Positions 1-10,135 of a stretch of DNA of 23,869 nt are shown in pieces (position 1 is the first letter of the stretch; each line of letters begins with the position of its first letter). Under the pieces are notes generated by a model that was not told the origin of the DNA, did no database searches, and saw only the letters and a program-made list of their open reading frames with translations. Where the stretch lies: the NCBI GenBank assembly GCA_003427395.1, contig BFEA01000261.1:1007463-1031331 (forward strand). The letters run 5' to 3'. Both the position numbers and the translations under genes were made by a program. The stretch is from Chara braunii (Eukaryota; Streptophyta; Charophyceae; Charales; Characeae).

Positions 1-42
<42 letters not shown>
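1..42. repeat. (AG)n microsatellite at the left edge
   Basis: Twenty-one perfect AG dinucleotides open the window. The right edge is a long CT run, which is the same repeat on the other strand. A shorter GA run with one interruption lies at about 356-383, followed by an A-rich purine tract at 453-500. Confidence 0.95.
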
Positions 43-44
<2 letters not shown>

Positions 45-246
45 AACAGGGCATAAGGCCAACCACGCCGCAGCCCAGGCCTCATGCCACTACCATCGAT
101 AGGAGGGGCAAAATCGAATGAATATGCTGCCAGAGCGTGGAAACGTACAGTGCCACACTTAGCTGTTGAGGCATAGGCAGGGGGAAAACGGGAGAGAGCT
201 ACAGCGAGTTGCCTCGCCGTAGGAAAACACAATCTTTTCAGACTAT

Positions 247-1682
247 GTGGGAGCACGAAGGCTCCCACTTCGTTTTTGGAACGATGACTGTGGCCGCGAG
301 ATCTTGAATCTTGCGGCTCACAGTGCACGGGCAGAAAGCAGAAGGGAGTTGGAGTTAGAGAGGGAGAGAGAGAGAGAGAGAAATGCGAGGATGGGAGAGA
401 GGAGGACCTACTCCTCCCGATGTGCCAGCTGCCTCCCCGTTGCCAGGGAGGGGAAGAAGAAGAAAAAAAAAAAAAAAGGAAAAAAAAGAGAAAAGAAAAC
501 GGGAAAACGAGACCAGATTTTTTAAAAATCTGTATTTTGTGGTTTGCCCCAAGATTGTTTTTGGTGGCGTAAAACAATTTTGGCGGCCTTGATTCTTTTT
601 ATGTAGGTAGCCAGCCACGTAGGCCATGCGCGTGAATTTTTTCAGATTTTTTTATTGAGCGAGTGTTTTTTTTTAAATCATCAAAGTCGAGGTACTTTTT
701 GCACCCCGCTCTGAGCCTGTCGGGATTTCAACTCGTGAATTTTCATGAGTTGTTTCCCTACCCCTCCCAACCTGCAATTGCCCTCCCCGTTTTCAGGGGA
801 GGGCAGAGTAAAAGGTGGGAGGGCTGTTGGTTTCAACAGCATAAACCTGGCCAAGGTAAGCGCCAAGCGTGTTATAGTTGAAGTTAGTTTTCTTTTTGTT
901 TTTCTTTTGTTTATTTTCTTTGTTTTTTTTATGCATTCTCGTGAGAACACTTGTCCTCACGAGGTGTTACCTCTGGTAGAAGCTACTAGAGGTAACTGCC
1001 AGGCTCCCGTTTTTAGAGGGAGCCTGGAAATTGAAGGGTCATAAAGGAAAAGGCTAAGTACAGCCTTTTCCCCAATGCATCTGCCCTGGAAAAAGGGTCC
1101 AGGTACATCAAACTGAAAGGGGTTGTATCTTTCCAACCCCTTATCACAAAAATAAAATAAAAACAGTTTTGGAAATGCCATGACCCCAACTATCTTGTGA
1201 AAATCCGAGACAGCTGGGGAAAAGAAAAGAAAAATGAAAATGGGGCAGTTAAAGAAAACTGCCCCCACTAAGGCTGTGGTTGTGGTGCGGCCACAGTTAG
1301 CCCTAGATCTTGGCCAGATCAAGGGCTCACTTTGAGCCCGCGATTTTGCCTGGGGGCTGGAGTTACGTCCAGTCCTCCTCAGCCACTATAAAACAGGCAG
1401 TTGTCCCCAGCTGCCACACAAAGCACTCATACTGCCAGTGTGTCACAAACACACTTGAGTGTTGTTGGCTGCTGGAGGTGCTGCCTGAGGCAATGTGGGA
1501 GGAGTTTAAAGGTCTGCAGTGGAGCGCGAGAGGAGGAGCAGGGTAGCCATAGTCGGGGTAGGGAGCACTCTGCTCCACTTCCCTCTGGCTGGTGCAGGTC
1601 CGGTGGAGCAGTCCTAGGGACTCTGCAGGACCAAGGCGGCACGGCGGGAGTATATTTTGGGCCTGGATTTTGTCCAAGGCCC
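247..1682. repeat. Serial array of short unrelated inverted repeats (hairpins)
   Basis: About 1.4 kb contain a run of short, perfect or nearly perfect stem-loops whose stem sequences are unrelated. Stems (left arm/right arm): 247-254/261-268 (8 bp); 287-297/313-324 (11 bp, one bulge); 729-739/742-752 (11 bp, one wobble); 779-788/796-805 (10 bp) nested in 762-769/816-823 (8 bp); 823-829/834-840 (7 bp); 938-945/956-963 (8 bp); 966-974/988-996 (9 bp); 999-1008/1018-1027 (10 bp); 1046-1055/1062-1071 (10 bp); 1085-1090/1098-1103; 1117-1125/1134-1142 (9 bp); 1242-1250/1257-1265 (9 bp); 1274-1279/1291-1296; 1323-1329/1333-1339 (7 bp); 1437-1443/1449-1455 inside 1425-1429/1456-1460; 1562-1567/1571-1576; 1610-1614/1618-1622; 1659-1667/1673-1682 (one bulge). 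A TATA-like TATAAAA lies at 1387-1393. I see no convincing coding region here and cannot name a family that looks like this. Confidence 0.8.
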
Positions 1683-1763
1683 GCACATTATTAATTTGAC
1701 GGAGTTTTTTGTGCAGCGGCTATGGACGTCAGGGCTACACTAGTGAAGGTACCGGTGGACTAC

Positions 1764-2262
1764 ACTACGACAAGTACCGGTGGGCAGAACTCTGGCAGAT
1801 TATTTTCCCACTTTAGTGGGGAAATGCTGCTGAAATTTTTCAACGGCCAGCGGCGGACGGCAAGGCTATCGACGGTGGTACCTGCGAAACAAATCTGCGG
1901 CAGGTCGTTTTCCCACTTTAGTAGGGAAATGCTGCTGAATTTTTTCGACGGCGAGCGGCGGACGGCAACGCTTATTGGCGGTGGTACAGGTGGGCGGAAC
2001 TTTGGCAGGCTATTTTCCCACTTTAGTGGGGAAATGTTGCCGAAATCTTTCGGCGGCAGGCGGCGGACGGCAAGGCTATCGGCAGCGGTACCGACGGAAC
2101 GGATCTGCAGCATGCCATTTTTCCACTTTAGTGGGGAAATGCTGCCAAAATTTTTCGACGGCGAGCGGCGGACGCCAACGCTTATTGGTGGTGGTACCGG
2201 CGGGCGGACCTGGGCAGGCTGTTTTCCCACTTCTGAAGGAAAATGCTGCCAAATTTTTCGGC
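1764..2262. repeat. 105-bp tandem repeat with alternating A/B units
   Basis: The landmark beginning TTTTCCCAC recurs at 1803, 1908, 2013, 2118 and about 2222, a period of 105 bp. Units 1 and 3 share one type of tail and units 2 and 4 another, so the true higher-order period is 210 bp. The partial tail before unit 1 is of the unit-2 type, so the alternation continues there. Units 1 and 3 each carry the full small hairpin, for example 1802-1811/1816-1825 with loop TTTA; in units 2 and 4 the stem is weakened by substitutions. Because 105 is a multiple of three, a plus-strand frame from an ATG at 1722 to 2426 and a minus-strand frame at 1760-2230 both stay open as 35-residue repeats. I do not count either as a gene. 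It could be a minisatellite or the subterminal repeat zone of a DNA transposon. Confidence 0.85.
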
Positions 2263-2429
2263 ATCAACGACAACCACTTTTGCGGCGTTACGCTGCCGGA
2301 ATTGTGGTTCGTCGGACAGGCACTAAGTGGAGGGAGAGTGCTAGATATTTTTCGTGCGACAAGGGGCTCGCCGTCAATGTCAGTGAAGGGGGAAATTGTT
2401 CCGTGACTATTGTGGCGGTACGGTAGACG

Positions 2430-4578
2430 ACACTAGAGGTATCGACGATAGTCTGTGGGTTGGACCAGGCTTGTCAAGGTGGAACGGCACACAATTTTTT
2501 TAATGTGTGTGCGCGCCAACGGTAGCGAGGTCATTGACATTGGCCCAGTGAGATCTTTTGGGACTGGTGAGGCATGCGAGTAGGACGGGCGGTGCCGGCG
2601 GAATAGACACTCGCGAGCTTTATTTATTTTGTGAGGATTAGTGGAAGTGGTTTTGGTTGGCGTCGTCATCAGGTACTGGAAGGAATAGTGCGGGACCACC
2701 TGGGACTAGTTGAGACTGATGTGGGACCCGTGGATTCTTTTTGGAGTGTGTGCGGCTTCGTTTTCACACTTGGGCCCACCCCGTGTGAGACGTGCGAGTG
2801 CAGAGTGAATCGAGACAACTGGTCGATCGGGACTTACCTCGGGACTGCAGTCTTTTTTAGCGACGAATATATTTTTATTTGGTTTTCTTGAGTGAGCCAA
2901 GCATTTGACACCACTTCACTCAAGGTCAGTTCATTGACTCAGATTTCCCTTCACACCTGTGCGAACCCACACTTTACTTGACCATGTTCATTGAATGTTC
3001 GTTGAAAAAGTAGAGGAAAGTTGTGTGTATCGTGCATGTGAATGAAAAAGTATGACTTGAGCATGGGATTGCACTAGTTTTCTCTTGAACTTGTTGTCTT
3101 TGCGTGTTGTGCAAGTAGGTAGAAGGATGTTGTAAAGGACAAGTTTGATGGTGTCTACTCGAGAAGATGAAAAATATTTCCTTCTTTCTACCTTTCAACA
3201 GTCTGTTTGTTAAAAGGACTTGTGGTTTTGCAAAATATTAATTCATTTTTTGTCGTAAAATGAATGTGATTGAAATATGGCAGATAAGGTCAAATGGACG
3301 TAGCTTTTCCTGAGAATTGACCCTTTCTATTCCGAAATGTTATTATCTACCTATACATGTCAAAATGTTTCTCATTCTCTATCACCTCTGACTCTTTTCG
3401 TCTAAATTACCTTGGGCAAGGGAAGATGAGAACAACTAAAAAAAATACTTGCGTTGAAGACGTTCTCTCTTTCAAGGAAGCATCTGGGGCGGGGGTTTGT
3501 TGCTTTAGGAGCCGGCCTTGTTATCGACCCAGAGTGGACCGTTCTACGGGGGGGTACTTTGTCGATTCGGTGGAGACGGCCCGACTTATGAGATCCGAGT
3601 CTTGCATTCGGACGAGGAGGAGTACCCCAGACCACTTCCTAGAGGGAGAGATATGCAACACCTCAAGTAATGCACCTGATCAAGAATCATTCACAAAGCA
3701 TTGTGTCATCCAAGAAAACTAAGGATCTATGAAGACGGATGGATGTTGCATGTCTAATCTTAGGTCAGCGGTAGGTGGAGTGAATAACTTTGGCGACGCA
3801 TCTCATCAAGTCAAAACTAAGGTTATCCGACTACCTTGTCGGCTGCATTAAGGTTATTGTCGAAGCCAACTTCCATTTGGCAGCTCAGTATGATGTTTTG
3901 TTTTATCGATTGCGACTCAAGGTGGTCAGATTTTATTTTGATCTTGTGTTTATTAGATGTACCATATGATGATTCGGATTTTTTCAGACTGCATATATCC
4001 CTGTCGACTTCGATCGACTCTTTTCTATGTAACTATGTGTGGTTGTTATAGCTTTCTTTTGACTAGTATCTAAAGGGACTAGGATTGAGTTGTGGGTTTT
4101 ACGCTTGGTTGAGACTGTCCGAGTTGATCGGCGTACGCTTTGTTCTTAGAAGATCAGCGCTCTAATGGACGAACAACGTTCGGGTTCAATAGGCGTTTTA
4201 ACCTCGCGTACCTATACTACAGCGAGCGAGCAAACGCCCTCGGCTGCCCTGCCTCTGCAATTGCATGCAAAAGCTTTCGCACGTGGGTCAATAGCTCGGT
4301 AGGGATATGCCCCTAAGGGTGGTGATCCCCTTAGGGAAGCAAGTTGTGCCCCGCGGGAACCTATCCTGTCGTAGGGGACCGCGAGATGTATAGCTGGTGC
4401 ACCCGACTAGAGCGGCAAAGGGACGACGCGACCTCGCCCGTCTCGGCGGTTCGCGGTGTTACTTATGCATTGTCTCCGAGTTGTCTCTTGATTTTGGTTT
4501 TGTTTAAACTCTTGTGTGACATGGCCAGGAGGTCTCCTGCCTCTTCGCGAGAAAAGGCGGGGGACGATGCACTCGACA
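2430..4578. other. Stretch with no identifiable gene
   Basis: I find no recognisable protein, RNA gene or complete mobile element here. Open frames are short and lack motifs; the longest is a plus-strand frame at 3357-3722. Two isolated hairpins stand out: 2887-2895 with 2916-2924 (9-bp stem, 20-nt loop), and CCCTAAGGG at 4311-4319 with CCCTTAGGG at 4328-4336. The right part borders the broken end of the 3' LTR. If that LTR ever had its full outer end, it should lie at about 4000-4578, but I see no similarity there to the matching part of the 5' LTR (14800-15356). Confidence 0.5.
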
Positions 4579-5387
4579 CCGCCACGCAACGTGCACAGCG
4601 GACCAGAGCAACACCGTGAGGTCTGTGTAAGGCAAGATTAAGGCGGGGAAGAAAATCGCTCAATCAGCACGACCCGACTCCCTCCTATGTGGCACGCCTG
4701 GGTTGCGGGTTATAAAGATGGATTGACTCAGTGCGCCGCAGTATGCTCCGCACGTCCACATCGCACTATACACCATCGTTATTTGCCATTGGAAAGGGCG
4801 GAAACGTGCTGCGACGCTCTGGGACAAAGTCCGAGCTCGGGTCACGGCCCTCGCTCTCGTCCGTCAAGGCGAAACCTGACTCCATGCAAACACCAACGAA
4901 TACCGTCGAAAAGGATGCGCCTAACTCTCTTTCTTTGTCTCTCTCTTTGTAGCATAAACCTGAACGTGGTGTCGGGAACCCCCGGGTGGGCACAGAGAGG
5001 TCAGCCGCGTTGTGGAAACGCGGACGACCGCTCTGTCCGATATTATCCGCCTCTCCTTGGAGTCCCAACTTGCGCACGATGAGAGAGAGAGACGGTGGAA
5101 GGAGGTTGGCGCGTATCCCGCACACTCGCGCGGGTTTAAAGGCGAATAAGAGGAGGAAGGACCGACGCACTCGTGCACTCATGCAAGCAATCGACATTCG
5201 ATCGACATTCGATACTTCTTATTATCAAGCCTGGCGGCGCATGCATGCACTCCTACTCATAGAGCCCTCAATGAGACATTCAACATCCATAAACTTTCAT
5301 ACCCAAACATGCATAACGGATTACCAACACATTGGGACCATACACACATCACACGGGAACAAAGCATCAATGGAGAAAAACCTCGTC

Positions 5388-5553
5388 TTAAACCACTTGT
5401 ACCTTTGTCGGTTCGAAACTACTCGGCCTCTGACCTTTCAGGAGGCCAAAACGAAACTACGGCCGCCGATCAGATATATCAACGGCGGGCTCGGCTTCCT
5501 GAAAGTTCGGAGGTAGACCAAAACTTGTTGAAAATAGACTACTAGTGGTTTAA
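5388..5553 (-). mobile_element. MITE-like insertion in the 3' LTR with TTAA duplication
   Basis: The 5' LTR has the undisturbed sequence CATCTTAAAATACAG around 16129-16132. Here the same site is split, with TTAA on both sides (5388-5391 and 5550-5553). The insert (5392-5549) starts ACCACTTGT and ends ACTAGTGGT, which are near-perfect terminal inverted repeats. Target TTAA with short TIRs is the pattern of piggyBac-type non-autonomous elements; that assignment is inference. Read on the minus strand, its interior is related to the 3' half of the SINE at about 21690-21822, including a shared TCTGATCGG core and an end AGTGGTTTAA. A 5'-truncated retroposon is the alternative explanation. Confidence 0.75.
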
Positions 5554-5832
5554 AATACAAAATTCTCACGACTGGCCGCTCCGGGCCCAGTCCCCAATCC
5601 GTCAAAACCATCGACAACCATAGCCACAAAGCCCTGCCGCTGCTGTCGTCTGATCTCCACCACCGCTCAGTCCCTCCGACTGCCTTACCCCAACTCTACC
5701 GCTAACTCCACCACCCGCCGTCACTTTGCCCACCACGGGGCACGTCGAGCCTTTCCCGCGCCGCGGACTTCGCACATAGCTTGCGCAGCTTGTAGCCGAG
5801 ATCAAAGAGAGTGATAGGAAGGGGTTGCAAGA

Positions 5833-5839
5833 ATTTATA
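5833..5839 (-). promoter_or_regulatory. TATA box of the 3' LTR
   Basis: On the minus strand this reads TATAAAT within GCTATAAATTC. The same motif is kept in the 5' LTR and in the diverged solo LTR, which suggests it is the element's core promoter. It lies about 600 bp from the U3 end. Confidence 0.6.
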
Positions 5840-6441
5840 GCGTGGAAAGGGGCGGGGAGGTTGCGCAAAGCACGGGGCGTAGATGAGCAAGATAGAAGAA
5901 GGATATAGGTTCTAGAAGGATCGAAGGAGGCGAGTCGGATGATCTGCGTGATTGGGGTGGTCGTCCAAGTGGGGTGCGCTTCCCGCCACCACCACATTGC
6001 CCCGACCTCCCAATCAGACAGCCAATTGTTCGCAGGGAAAGGAGAAGGGGGGGATCGGACTTCGCTTAGAGGAAAGACGAAGAGACATGCAGGAATGGGA
6101 TGCGCAACAAGAAAGGAAGATGGTGCAGGTATGCAGAGCGAGAGAACGGGTTTATGCGACTCGCAAAAATTTGAAAAACAGCCGCACGCGCAAAAATTCA
6201 AAATTCCTACTCCCGCTAATTCCCAACTGCTTCTTGAATTTCTAGGCGCGGCCGGCGAGACCTGAATTACATTTTCTACTCCGTCCCTCTTTTTGTAAAG
6301 GAAAAAGAGAGAAAGAAAGAAAAGAAAAAAAAATGAAGCCCCGTTCTTCCCTATTATCTTCAATCCGTACTTAGGGGCTTTACGTGGGATTTTCCCTTAA
6401 GGGTACAGGAAGCCGCCGAGTACGGATCCTGGCTTATCACA

Positions 6442-7098
6442 TCTGTGATGCGCAGGGGGTTCCAAAAAAATAGCAGTCTCATGAATGTTGTATGGGCATC
6501 CTAATTACTCTGAGGATCCGGGTGGCCACTTCTTCGTCAACTGGCCCAATCCATCACCTACTCTACTTTGATGCATCCCGCATCACTGTGGATCTGCCTT
6601 CCCATTGTACACCTGATCGGGCGGCCCCTTCATCGTCGGCTGGCCCGATCGAATTTTTTTTTTTTTTTTTTTTAGTATACGCAGCGCATTTTTGTTGCGT
6701 GACCTTTCTAATTAAGAACGGAAGAAGAAGGAGATGAGAAAAAGAAGAAGAAGCCTTAAGGAAATGGTCGATCTCGGAATTAAGAGAGGGAGGAAGAGGA
6801 GGAAGAAAGGCTTCCAGCGCAATCGAAGTTGTCGGCGCCTCCACTTCATTGAAGTGGTGTTGGATGAAGGAGGGGTATAGAAAGGCCCCCAGTACTTGTG
6901 CCCGAGCACGAGGCGCCAGATCCACAATGGCCCGTACGATTCGTCGCCGCACCGTGCGATTCCCGGGACCCGTCATCACCAGATGGGTCTCGGTATACGG
7001 GCTTCGCTCCCTCTTGAGCACCACGATGACGAGAAAATGGTACATGACATTCGGTCATTGGCTAGCCTCGTAAATGAGCATCCCCGCTAGCCTGGCCT
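6442..7098 (-). other. Internal 3' region between ORF3 and the 3' LTR
   Basis: A minus-strand frame stays open from 7045 to 6563 and its first half looks protein-like, so it may be a remnant of the ORF3 end. A run of twenty T (6654-6673) interrupts it. A near-repeat of about 22 bp (CTTC-TCGTC-CTGGCCC-ATC) occurs at about 6531-6553 and again at 6629-6652. No purine tract is found next to the LTR. The 14 bases ATCACA-TC-TGTGAT spanning the LTR border (6436-6449) form an exact inverted repeat. Confidence 0.4.
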
Positions 7099-8710
7099 CT
7101 ACGCATCCTTCAAAGGGTGGCTCCAGATATGGCTCCCATGCAGGATCGGGACGTGGAGACCCTCGATCACTTCGAGCGTGATTGTTTCAAGCTCCACCAT
7201 GAACTCGACATCCGTCGGGTGGACCGTCCGGCTCGGAGGAAGTACTAAGGTCGATGACCGAGGCACGCTTAGGTGGCTGGCGGAAGCGGAAAGGTCCTGC
7301 GAGGATGGGGGTTTTGGGTGCGGGATATGGTACTCCTCCCACTCCTCCTGCTGGTGCTAACAGACCAGCTCCATCAAGATTAATATCGGGAAGGAGCGGC
7401 GGTGGTGGTGCCGACTCCGGAGGACTCCGGCGTATCCGAAAACTGCTTGTCCCTGCTCCTCCCGGCGGAGGTCCCTCGATTGGTGTCGCCTTGCTCTCCG
7501 GAACGGGATCTGGCTTCCTCACCCGCACGGCCTGGTCCACCTCTTCTCCGAGTCCCACTCGACTTTCTTGGGCCTCCGACGATGGCTGTCGATGTCTCTT
7601 CTTGGGCGTCTTCCTGAGAGTCTTTGGGGCTGCTGGCTTGGCATAGGATGAGGGAGGCTGCCGCGACTTCCTGTCAACGATGCTAACCACCTTTTTTCCC
7701 TCTTGCGCGATATAGTCCGATATAACTACCGCGTGGTAGGATCGTCGTGGAGCCGATGATGTTCCCAGTTGGAGTTGGAGATCTTCCTCTTTGCTAGCGA
7801 TCACTTGCGCAATAGACAGCAACTCAATATGGACGAGCTCCAGCAGCCCCGGCCTGCTCATTTCGATCTCCCCGAATGGGTACAATGCCACCGTGCCCTC
7901 CTTCTCCGGCTTGGGTCGCAAAATGACGTAGTGAAAGTGCAGATTCTCAGCGATATTGTGATCGTCGTACACCACGGCAAACCAGAATATGCCCAGCACC
8001 ACCAATCAGTACAGTGCCCGATGTAATTCCCACGCATCCTCGTCAGCTTGCGGCAACGGCTCCACGTCTTCCAGCTCCACCAGGTACTCGGAGAAGTTGC
8101 GCATGGGGTAGGGGCTCTTCGTGAGTTGATAAGGAAGGGTGGTGTAAGAAAAGAAGGAAGGCATTTAGTGTGAGGGAGGGGGGATAGCTTGGATGTTGAG
8201 AGGATCAGCGGGGGGGGGGAGCGCGCGTAGCTGAGGCACCAGTGTCAGCGGGCTGTCCTGTGTCCTTCGCAACAGCATGTGGTAAGTCGTGAATCGATGG
8301 CCCCTTCCCTGCACACACGCCACCGATCTCACCACTTGCACCGCATAATCTCGCAGGAAGTTCCACACCAGTTCTCGGTGTTGATCGTCCAGGGGCGTCA
8401 AATTGTCGATGAACGTGGCGATGTTGTGCACAAAATTGGCGGCCACCTGGAGCGCACGAAACTCGATGAATACCCTGCTGATTTCCCGACCAGGCAGCTG
8501 CGTAACATCCACATATACTCTCGCATATGTCACTCATTCGCTCAGGAGCAAGTACGAAGTGAGATCTGCGCTGCTGGGCCCGGCCACATTCACCTGCTGG
8601 ACGTCGTATCGTAGTTGTCGATCATCATTGAATCGATGTCGCAATAGGTGATCCACGATCGGCGTTTGAAAATGTTCGACTGGCTCATTCCCCTGCTAGT
8701 GCTGGCTCAT
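7099..8710 (-). pseudogene. ORF3: extra open frame downstream of integrase, function unknown
   Basis: From an ATG at 8710 (start MSQH) one minus-strand frame runs to 7187 with only four stops in about 508 codons: TAG 8696-8698, TGA 8534-8536, TAA 8165-8167 and TGA 8006-8008. About two dozen would be expected in non-coding DNA. Near 7215 the reading seems to shift frame and continue to a TAG at 7099-7101. The N-terminal half has globular-looking sequence (for example FIEFRALQVAANFVHNIATF). A hydrophobic run, LVVLGIFWFAVVY, follows the 8006 stop. Then come a basic patch (KTPKKRHR), a proline-rich low-complexity stretch and VIDLSTSSE. The TAA at 8165 is followed directly by an ATG. I do not recognise the family. 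The position is that of env or accessory ORFs in other Ty3/gypsy elements, but no signal peptide or clear Env feature is visible. Confidence 0.6.
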
Positions 8711-8733
8711 CCTGCGCAATCGAGTCCTCAACC

Positions 8734-10135
8734 TCAAACGGCGAAGTGGATTGGAAGGGGGAAGAAGAAGCAGGGGAGGACGAGGAAGCAAAGGGAGAAA
8801 GTCTGGACGGGGTCGGAGCCCGCTCGCGATCCAGCGATGGCTTGGAATAGATGAAAGGCAGCAGCGTAGTGAGTCAGCGACCTGGCCTGCGTGTCGTGTT
8901 GAGGGATCAGCTTCACGGAGTGCTGGCCTTGTGCGCCAACTTTCGTCACCTCGTAAATGCCAGTATAGTGAGGATGGATCTTGAAGGAGCGCGTGGATTT
9001 CCGTACCTGCGCTAGATCCTCGATCTTATAGAGGGGTAGGGGACTAGCGGATGCATGTCAGTTCTCGTAGTCTCTTATATGCTGCTGGTGTGTCAGATCC
9101 ACGGCCCTCTGTCACCTTCGGGCTAACACAGAGTAGGTTCTAGCCATCAGATCCATGTAATGGTGGGCCTTTTCTCGATGTTGAGCCCGAGCCGCTCTAA
9201 CTTTCGTACCCATTAGAGGTGACAGCTGCACATGGGGGACACTATTGGTTCTCAATTGAAATGGGGACACCCCTGTACTTTCGTGGGGGGTAGCCTGATA
9301 GACGGCCAAGATGTGGTCGACTATGATAGGCCAGGGTCTGGTATCTCCTGCAGTGATGTTCCATCTAAGGGCAGTCTTAATCATTCGATTGGCATTCTCT
9401 ACGAGCCCGTTGGCCTGTGGCCAGTGCCCTGGTGAGTACGAAATCCTAACGTCGGCCCTTACAAGATGTCGCTCTACCACCCCTTGGAATTCCGACCCGT
9501 TATCCATGTGTACCTCTTCTACATCCAAGTGCATGCATAAAAAGCGATTAATATACCAGGCCACTTCTTGCGAGTTCCGACTAGTCATAGGATAGGCCTC
9601 GATCCACTTGGATAAATGATCGACGGCCACTAGAAGGACATTGAGCTCACCTTGATCGACTGGACCTCTCGGCACGTTGATATTCATCGTATCAATGCTA
9701 ACCCGTTGGAAAGGGCGTTCTACCCTAGTCGGTACCATCGTTCGGGGCATCTGTACTGGCGCCTTATCGGCCGCACAGGCCGAGCAATTTTGGACGATGT
9801 ATCTGACATCCTCCCGAATTCCCGACCAATACCATCCGTTTTTTCTCTATAGCTTTTTCCGTGTACTTGACCACGAAATGGACCGCATCCTCTTCGTGGG
9901 CACCTCGTGTCCAATCGAACCTAGCAAGAGGGTGTGGAACCGTCAACCAGCTAGACCAGCTATCATCATTGTCTTTTCGTTTTTGCAAGGCCGACTCCTG
10001 TCGTCGATAATCATGAGCCCGTTCCATGACTCGCCGATGTTCCACCTTGGTAAGCTCCGCTACCGGGTCTCCTTTGAGTCTCCTCAACAGGAGGAGATCC
10101 GTCCAAACCTCTGCCCTACGGACGCTTGGCAAAAA
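8734..10135 (-). pseudogene. Integrase, degenerate (zinc-binding domain, catalytic core, GPY/F-like tail)
   Basis: Integrase inserts element cDNA into the host genome. The zinc-binding part starts in the frame of 10132 (two His in GAHEEDAVHF). It changes frame at a run of six A (minus strand; 9839-9844) and continues with NCSAC, completing an HHCC set. The catalytic core (9112-9750) shows SIDTMN, HMDNGSEF and GLVENANR, the D, D and E residues, with about 34 residues between the second D and the E. After a TGA at 9112-9114 and another at 9058-9060 the frame goes on with RKSTRSFKIHPHYTGIYEV, which resembles the GPY/F module. It then runs through 8949-8734, where the true C-terminus is unclear. 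The part upstream of the zinc-binding residues (LLLLRRLKGDPVAELTKVEH) is unassigned. Confidence 0.88.

Larger units (their letters stand above)
4579..6441 (-). repeat. 3' LTR, truncated at its outer (U5) end
   Basis: This sequence matches the 5' LTR from about 15357 to 16840, beginning around the shared GTGCACAGCGGACCA. Its inner end has the family terminus: on the minus strand the LTR starts TGTGATAAGC (6441 downward), as in the solo LTR. The inner 170 bp (6270-6441), which the 5' LTR has lost, match the solo LTR at about 19965-20118. The outer part, equivalent to 14800-15356, is missing or replaced. A 162-bp insertion relative to the 5' LTR is annotated separately as a MITE. Confidence 0.85.

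Noticed and set aside
1387-1393. TATAAAA as a real promoter
   Set aside because: A single TATA-like match with no gene downstream; kept only as a note within the hairpin array.
1722-2426. 234-codon plus-strand frame across the 105-bp repeats as a gene
   Set aside because: The opposite strand is open over the same stretch. The unit length of 105 explains both, and there is no motif outside the repeats.
1764-2460. CACTA-type DNA transposon end (CACTACGACAAG plus subterminal repeats)
   Set aside because: No matching inverted terminus (…GTAGTG with the same sequence) and no 3-bp target duplication were found in the window.
5602-6363. 253-codon minus-strand frame (and a similar one at 16190-16984)
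   Set aside because: Both lie in equivalent parts of the two LTRs, contain no motif and start or end in low-complexity sequence. They are by-products of LTR composition.
6654-6673. T20 as the tail of a retroposon
   Set aside because: No target duplication or body could be defined around it. It may simply be an expanded homopolymer.
7187-8710. ORF3 as a retroviral envelope gene
   Set aside because: The position fits, but there is no signal peptide, no cleavage site and only one short hydrophobic run. I left the function open.
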